Origin: Phlebiopsis flavidoalba
Taxonomy: Eukaryota; Basidiomycota; Agaricomycetes; Polyporales; Phanerochaetaceae
DNA: 64,000 nt
Reading direction: 5' to 3'
Assembly (NCBI GenBank): GCA_035772785.1
Contig: JAOCPU010000004.1
Location: 558,001 to 622,000 of the forward strand
The notes below the pieces were generated by a model, which did not search any database, was not told where the DNA came from, and saw only the letters and a program-made list of their open reading frames with translations. Both the position numbers and the translations under genes were made by a program. Shown in pieces: positions 58,162-64,000 of this stretch (the first letter of the stretch is position 1; each line of letters opens with the position of its first letter).

Positions 58162-60330
58162 CTAAGCATGCGCAGAGACAGAAGAGCCAGCAGTCGAGAT
58201 ACTCTGAGACGTTCCTGGACCGAGGGCAAACAACTCGTCCACATCCTCCTGCATGCTAACGTCAGCCGGCTTCATCATCTGCTCTCTCATTCGTACTCCT
58301 CAATTGTTCTCTCGCAGCAGCGTCGGCCTCTGTAATCATGATGAAGCGGCTTGATTTCCAAGTCCGGGGTCCATAGATTGGTATATGCCCCGGCAAAAGA
58401 CCTTGCATCGCCCCACACATGCTTGTTCGCCGTGAGTCCAGTTGCCCCGTCTTCTACTGTGGTAGCGGCGGCAGCTTGGCGCAGCGTTTTAAATAGTCGA
58501 GGGTGATTGAGGAGGTGAGGATAGTAGCGACCGCTAATGAGCGAAAGTGACAAGACAACCTCGTTCCCTGGCTGTAAAAGGACAGGTTTGAACTTGTACC
58601 CGGTTGGTGGTATCGGGCAGAGGGTATGTAGCAGTCAGGAACCGGCCGTGAGGTGGGCAGAGGGTGATGTACCATTCGCCAGGTGATTTTCAGGGGTAGA
58701 TGGTCCGCGCTGAGCATTGCTCTGAGAAGAGGGAGGGGCCGATATGCTGTCCGCAAGCGCGCGTATTCTTTGCCTTTGCCGTTTGTGCTGAGATTTTGAG
58801 GGAACCTGACTACCATCTTCGGTCCAATCCTGGTCCACCAGCTCATAAATCATTCCGCTTGCCGGCACTCCTTTATTTTACCGACGCCATCCTTGCTATC
58901 GACGTCGACAACAAAATCAGGCCGTCAATCTTCATGAACACCCCTTGTCTCCTGAGCCCGTCAACTGCTCATCAGTGGGGACATTCTTCTGGGCGTTCCA
59001 CCTGCTGAGTAGTCTTAGACGGACCAGACTGGCGAGGATAAACGATGTCATGGCCGCTGGGTGCGAATTGGTGTCTGGACAGCTTGAGCCGAACAAGCTC
59101 CTCAGTCCATATGCGCCTCAGCACCCCCCACCACAAGCCCTGATGAACGTAGCTGGGTAGGTATCTCGTACGTTGCACGACCGGGTGGTAAAGGGCCTGA
59201 TAACGGCGCAGAGCTGTCCGACTTGTGACGTTCATTAGATCATGGAGGGAAAGAGTGAAGGGGATGGACTGCTAGCGATGGGTGAGGCTGCTGGGATGTT
59301 GAGCGTGAGTTTAAAGTCTCCCATTCGTCTGTAGGTGTCCAGAAAGCCAGCTATGTGCATGGACCGCGATCTGTATGGCCAAGAGCACAAGGAACGACTG
59401 TCCCTGATATGCTTGAACCTTGTAAGAACCGCAGCCATTCCCTCCGGAGAACTCTACTAACGCACTGGTTTGAACTCTGAGTGTGTTTATGCACCCCAAC
59501 ACATTGTTGGAGAAATTGCGCGAAATCGGGGGACTGCAGAATCTCTCTCTGGGGAGGTACTCTTGACAGAGCCTTCTGACAAGAGATCGGACTCGGCGCA
59601 TAGGAAAGGCCCTGTCAAGGGAGAAGATCGTCGTCTGATTAAAGGAATGATGTGGGCAGGTGGCAAACAACGCTTGATGCGATAAGAATCCAACTAGCGT
59701 GACTGGATGGGTACCATTCCCAATTTATGATGGGTTTAGGTGGGGCGTCAGTCACAAGCCGGAGCGGTGACCCGTCGGGGTCGTGGGCGATGGGGTCGTG
59801 TTCGACGTCGCGGGACCCGCTTTTGGACATTAGTGTTGATCATCTCTATAACGCCGGGCCAAAATTCGATACCCTCTTCGTTGCGCACCAGGCGGGGTAA
59901 TGACCGGAGGACGAGGGCGCACCATACGAGCTCGCCAGAGCGGAAGTATCGAATGCCCTGGATCTCTCGTAGTGTAAGAGAAATCCCGCACATCATTCTC
60001 CTTCTCAGCCGCCGAGGGCGGCTTTAGGACCCCAGAAAAGATCTTCTGTTCTTTCGGCGGAGGGCTTGCACTGGAGTGGTAAGGCATGTGGTTTGGTCCT
60101 AGGGCAGGAGGGTTCCGTTTGGTGGGAGCAGGCGATGCCAAGATACTGCCACGGACGCATGCTCAAGTCCCCAAGGCCGTGCGAGATCTCCAGCTCCTGC
60201 TCGCGGTCTCACGATTCGTGCAGTATTTGCACACACAATTCGAGCGGGTTCATAGTAGAGTACTCTCAGAGAGCCAATTTCTAGCCCCAGTCCCACAGCG
60301 CACACAACGTCGTTAAACAGTCGACAATCG
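58162..60330 (-). CDS. Clr2-like transcriptional silencing protein
   Basis: Related to fission-yeast Clr2, a subunit of the SHREC histone deacetylase complex of heterochromatin. Near 60190-60260 the minus strand reads CVCKYCTNRETASRSWRS, the zinc-like C-CKYC element that ends the Clr2 N-terminal domain. A linker follows (PAPTKRNPPALGPNHMPYHS, about 60080-60137). The conserved block reads EIQGIRYFRSGELVWCALVL, then EEGIEFWPGVIEMI (about 59840-59975), matching the Clr2 C-terminal module (GELVWC, WPG). Downstream exons include GNEVVLSLSLISGRYYPHLL, LFKTLRQAAAATTVEDGATG, and the end EDVDELFALGPGTSQSIS with its stop at 58162. The N-terminal exons above 60330 were not resolved. The assignment rests on two motif blocks. 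Confidence 0.6.
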
Positions 60331-61812
60331 ATGCGAGGTCAGGGCCCATCCGCTTTTCGTGTGCAGGTCCGTTTAGTCGACGAAGGCTAATTTTGCACGC
60401 GCCACCCACCCACACACCTTCTAATGAAACAGGACCTCCTTATAAAGGTACGGTGTTCTAGTGCTCATTGGATTAGCTGGTGTCGATGGGCCCTTGCTTT
60501 AGGGTCGTACAATAATGATATCCACGCCTTTCCCCCCCCTCCCCCCCGCAGGCACCAGTCTCTCAAGACGTCTGTCGGTACTACCTTTCTGATCAGATTA
60601 CATCCTGCATGGCCGTGCAAGTCATTTCTGGTATATCATTAATCTACACAAGGCAAGACCGCAGCTATGAGTAGCTGGCACCAGCCCTGTGGGCACAGAG
60701 CACCCCGCACATTGTACTGGATTGGGCTGTCGGTCGATCTGGCACGCTGGAAGGCCCCATTGATACCGTTTGATCATGACCATCGCATTTGTCACCTAAC
60801 TTTCGTGTGTACTAGGTCGGCAATCTCGACTGTATGACCCAGACTTCCGGTTCCCGTGGAATGATACTGCCACACTGTTCCGGGTACCGGATTTCCCCCA
60901 TGGCAGATGCGTTTCGTCCTCCGTAGTAGCGCACCAAGAACGTTCCGTACAGCACATACTCACAGGCCTTGTCCCATTGCCGCGCGACGCGATGGAGAGA
61001 TGTTACCAGACCCTCCCCCCGAAACCCGACCTAAGCCTAGAAAGCTTGGATCCCACCGGTCCTCAACGGGAGGCACGTTTTACCTTCCAATGCTACAAAA
61101 GCCTTGTGCTATTGTCGTTACCGAATTATGGCGGACTTTGCAGCATCATGCTTACATAACCCACTGCCAGCATATATAAATGGGACGCTCGCACCGGCAC
61201 AATCCGTTGCATCCTGCCCTATGACCGAGTCAACGACGCACTACCACAAAATCTTGAATGACATTTATGTTCAAATCCTCTCAAAGTGCGCAATCGTCCC
61301 TCTCTAGTTACCCATACATAGCCTCGGCCGCGATTTATCTACTCCCCGTGCATTGCTTTTCCACTGTCGGGGCGTTAAAACTACACGGCAAAATTGGATA
61401 AGAGAAATTCTCTATCCCCCGTTTCGTCAGCAATCGTATCTAACCGTGGTCCTCATTTCTTAGCGGCTGAACGTTTTGAAGGAACGGAACATGTATCAGT
61501 AATGTCATACACGTACTCTTATGGAATATAATCCCTGATCCGTGTACTAATCTAGCTGTCCGATGCCGGAGGACCGGGCAGTGTAGGCTCGCGTATGTGG
61601 GGGTGCACAATTTCTCAATCAAATGCTTCCCAGATCCGAACTGATAATGTAGGCAAGCGCCGTCGATATACTGATTACTCATTAGAGCCCGTATTCCCGA
61701 GTTGTTTGCGACAGAAAGAGCAGGAAGTGCCCAAAACCACTGATCACTCAGTCACAATCTGAGCCGGAATCGGCCGCAGACTCTAGAGATGGTCGGTGCG
61801 TTCGAAGTAAAT
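60331..61812. other. Unresolved interval upstream of Clr2-like gene
   Basis: Should contain the missing N-terminal exons and promoter of the Clr2-like gene. A plus-strand frame open from about 60830 to 61159 (RLYDPDFRFPWNDTATLFRV) and a minus-strand frame over the same bases (YVLYGTFLVRYYGGRNASAM) are both plausible. I cannot tell which is coding. A C-rich element lies at 60532-60547. Confidence 0.3.
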
Positions 61813-64000
61813 TTAGCTTATCACTTCAGCAAGCTCTGCTGATAAGTCCTCCCAGGCAGTCAATTATGCTACAACTAGGCATGAGCAATGTAGAAAAGTA
61901 TGTGCATCATTCACAATGACAAACCTCTTTCTGTTGTTCGCAATCATCCCACTCAAGAAGACTTCCAGCGATTTTTCATTGAAGTCTTCGATCCTCGCCT
62001 GTTCCAATCGCGCGACTTCGGCTTTGACCAAACCGTGAGACAGTGGTCGAACATCCTTTGCTTGGCGGTCGGAGCCCGGCGTTTTCGATGCCTATGGCAG
62101 TGAACCCATGTCAGATCGTCAAAAATCCTGTGGTACAATACCATCGTTGCAGACGTACATCAGCTGACCAACGCCAGTGACCGATTTAACTGCTCGGGCC
62201 CCGAACCTCCCTTGCGAGCGATTCGTCTCATGCGTTTGCTTCACCCTGTCTAACGTTGCTGTCTGCAAAAAAAATTTAATACTAATGCCACGCTTGTAGA
62301 TCTTGATTCGTCTGGAGATCTGAAAGGCTCAGCTGGGATGTTGTTGTTAAGGTCTGTGGCAGTTGTCGAATTGAGCGAGCTCACTTACGCGCAGACACGA
62401 GCTAATCACCGAGCGTACTCGTCCGCTGGCATGGTAGATTGATTATCCATGATCCCATGTATCATACATGTACCGCGAGCGCCCACCGGTCGCCATAATT
62501 GTTAGAGTGTCTTCACTGACTGCTTCTCTTGTAGCTACATTGGGCTTTACTGCTCCACTGCCCCCCAGCAATCCAGCGTGACGGCTTGAAGCTAAGCGGC
62601 TGCACCCCCAGACCTAGCGTCTGATTGTGCGAGATCACCGATAGCTTGTGAGAATTCTCCCCGCCGCCGTGAATTTGCGAGTTCTGTTAAGATGTAAGTT
62701 CAGAAACCTGACGGTTAGAGACATTGTCTCACCAGCTCGAGGCTCTCTGTTTCGATACCAAGGTCTATTGACTTCACGAGACCACCCGACGTGAACTGTA
62801 GCTCCAGACTATCAAGGTAGCTTTTCTGCTTGTCAAACCATTCATCAGTCTCGTAAAAGCGAGGTCCAGCGATTGAGTGGCCCAGAGTAGGCCCATCACT
62901 CAACCCGCCCTTCTCATGAGCTCGGATTTCTGCTTTCCGCGTTGTTTGATCTGTGCTTTGTGCGTCAGGACATATAGAGACATCCATCTGGGCAATATAC
63001 TCACGTCAAGCGAGAAGGTATCGCTTTCCAGGAAACAGTTTCAAATCTGGGTCCTTCTGGCAGGACAGGGTGGTTTGAAAATCTTGGTGATGCACTTCTC
63101 GAGGCCGGAGTCTCCTGTGGGTGGCTGTACGAACGACGCATAAAGGCATCGAAACGGTTGAACACGGGCTCTTCTCTGGCACTGGAGGTGGAACGAACGA
63201 CTCCAGGGTTTGGTTATTTGACAGTGTTTCGTATAGCCAAAGGAAAGTCAGAATAACGTCGGAGCACGGAAAAGGCAGATTTGCTGAAGAGGGGCGAGTT
63301 TCGTCTGCCATTGTTATGAGCTATTACTTCGAAGTACAAAAAGACAAGTAATCAAACACTTAGTATGCACTGTTGTACATAGTATATCCTCGAATAGGAA
63401 TCATCACCGACGCTCTGCGGGTCATCCACTGTTATAGTGAACACCGGACCGCAATTCCAACTATCCGTACGCGTGAGCTCTTCGAAGGTGATATAGCCTA
63501 TGACAACCGACAAATGGGCTTTAGTACGATGGTGAACCAAAGTCGGTTGCGTCTCACAGGAATAGACGGTGACCCGTTCTTCTGCGCCCGTTCCAGAGAG
63601 CTCATCCTCGCCCTGCAATATCGGCTTGTCGTCGTCGTCGTCGTCATCATTCATCCGCCACACTCGGTCTTTGCGTTTCGCAAAAAAAAAAAAAAAATAG
63701 CGATCGGCGCTCTGAAAACCCATGTTCTGGACCCTGCCATCCTATTTAGGCTCTCCCCCACCCAAGGCCAGTCCTGCAAATGACCTTTCCAAACGGCTGC
63801 GAGTGTGTCCAGTGGCGAGTAGAACGGCTTGGTAATGTGTCTGTGAGAACGTGGTACTTGATGGCGACGCCAACGAGTTTTCGGGTGCTTGGCTTACAAC
63901 CGAGGTAGAGGATAGGACTGATGACTCGGTGGGACTTGTGACGGGAGGGGAGGCTGGGGTAGGCAGCGCGCCGAACGCTAACGGCTAATGGTGGGGACAC
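61813..64000 (-). CDS. VPS5: Retromer sorting nexin Vps5 (SNX1/2-like), 5' end cut by window
   Basis: PX-BAR sorting nexin that forms the membrane-bending half of retromer on endosomes. The N-terminal part at the window edge is Ser/Pro rich. An Asp repeat encoded near 63632-63657 precedes the PX domain: PVFTITVDDPQSVGD (about 63395-63445), VILTFLWLYETLSNN (about 63210-63255), PPVPEK (about 63185), then after slips RFDAAFVRQR and NHPVLSKDPDLKLFLESDTF (about 63010-63080). The BAR domain gives GPRFYETDEWFDKQKSYLDS (about 62805-62865), GEFSQAIGDLAQSDARSG (about 62615-62670) and EYARL near 62400. Near 61900-62100 it gives SRDWNRRGS-like remnants and FNEKSLE. It ends AWEDLSAELAEVIS at 61813. Plus-strand open frames over 61900-62103 are its shadow. 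The true start lies near or beyond 64000. Confidence 0.88.

Noticed and set aside
61900..62103. Plus-strand open frame of 67 codons
   Set aside because: It is the exact antisense of the Vps5 BAR-domain exon; the minus strand gives conserved sorting-nexin sequence.
1..64000. Secondary-metabolite cluster, defence system or viral element
   Set aside because: No polyketide, peptide or terpene synthase, no reverse transcriptase or transposase, and no viral protein was recognised. The genes are ordinary fungal housekeeping genes.

Overview
This window is nuclear DNA of a filamentous fungus, most likely an agaricomycete basidiomycete (polypore-like). The evidence is dense genes on both strands, many short introns of about 50-60 nt, and a gene set typical of Agaricomycetes: a fungal sterol O-acyltransferase, the Kei1 subunit of inositol-phosphorylceramide synthase, a GAR-domain KAR9-like protein, a Clr2-like silencing factor and a two-domain dihydroxyacetone kinase. 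I see no bacterial operons, rRNA, tRNA, CRISPR array or clear transposon.

The sequence looks like an unpolished long-read contig. Almost every conserved gene is broken by 1-3 nt insertions or deletions. Even ribosomal protein eL43 and the catalytic cysteine codon of the ubiquitin hydrolase are affected, so I assembled gene models across frames and introns. Spans are given as gene envelopes. Apparent stops and frameshifts are best read as sequence errors, not pseudogenes.

Layout. 0.3-8.5 kb: ataxin-10-like (-), V-ATPase assembly factor Vma12 (+), Nudix CoA diphosphatase-like (-) and BRAP2/Etp1 RING protein (+), arranged as two divergent pairs. 8.5-19 kb: a degenerate minisatellite (9.2-9.9 kb), an MFS sugar transporter (-), a GC-rich stretch of 3.9 kb with no supported gene, and dihydroxyacetone kinase (-). 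19.9-34.8 kb: USP15/Ubp12-like ubiquitin hydrolase (+), Ccz1 (+), an AGC-type kinase (-), an unresolved ORF cluster, ribosomal eL43 (+) and a five-finger CCCH protein of the ZC3H3 type (-). 35-46.4 kb: sterol O-acyltransferase (-), RED/IK splicing factor (+), EMC5 (-), PET117 (+), two tandem PQ-loop membrane proteins (+) and Kei1 (-). 49-64 kb: a TPT/SLC35 transporter (+), PP2A B55 subunit Cdc55 (+), GAR-domain protein (-), Clr2-like protein (-) and the retromer sorting nexin Vps5, cut by the window edge (-).

Functionally this is a housekeeping neighbourhood. Several genes serve endomembranes: Vma12, Ccz1, EMC5, Kei1, sterol acyltransferase, the TPT transporter and Vps5. No biosynthetic cluster, defence system or previously undescribed system is evident. 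The items most worth checking are the poly-C tract inside Vma12, the PQ-loop tandem duplication, the unusual introns of eL43, the minisatellite and a few long unexplained intervals.
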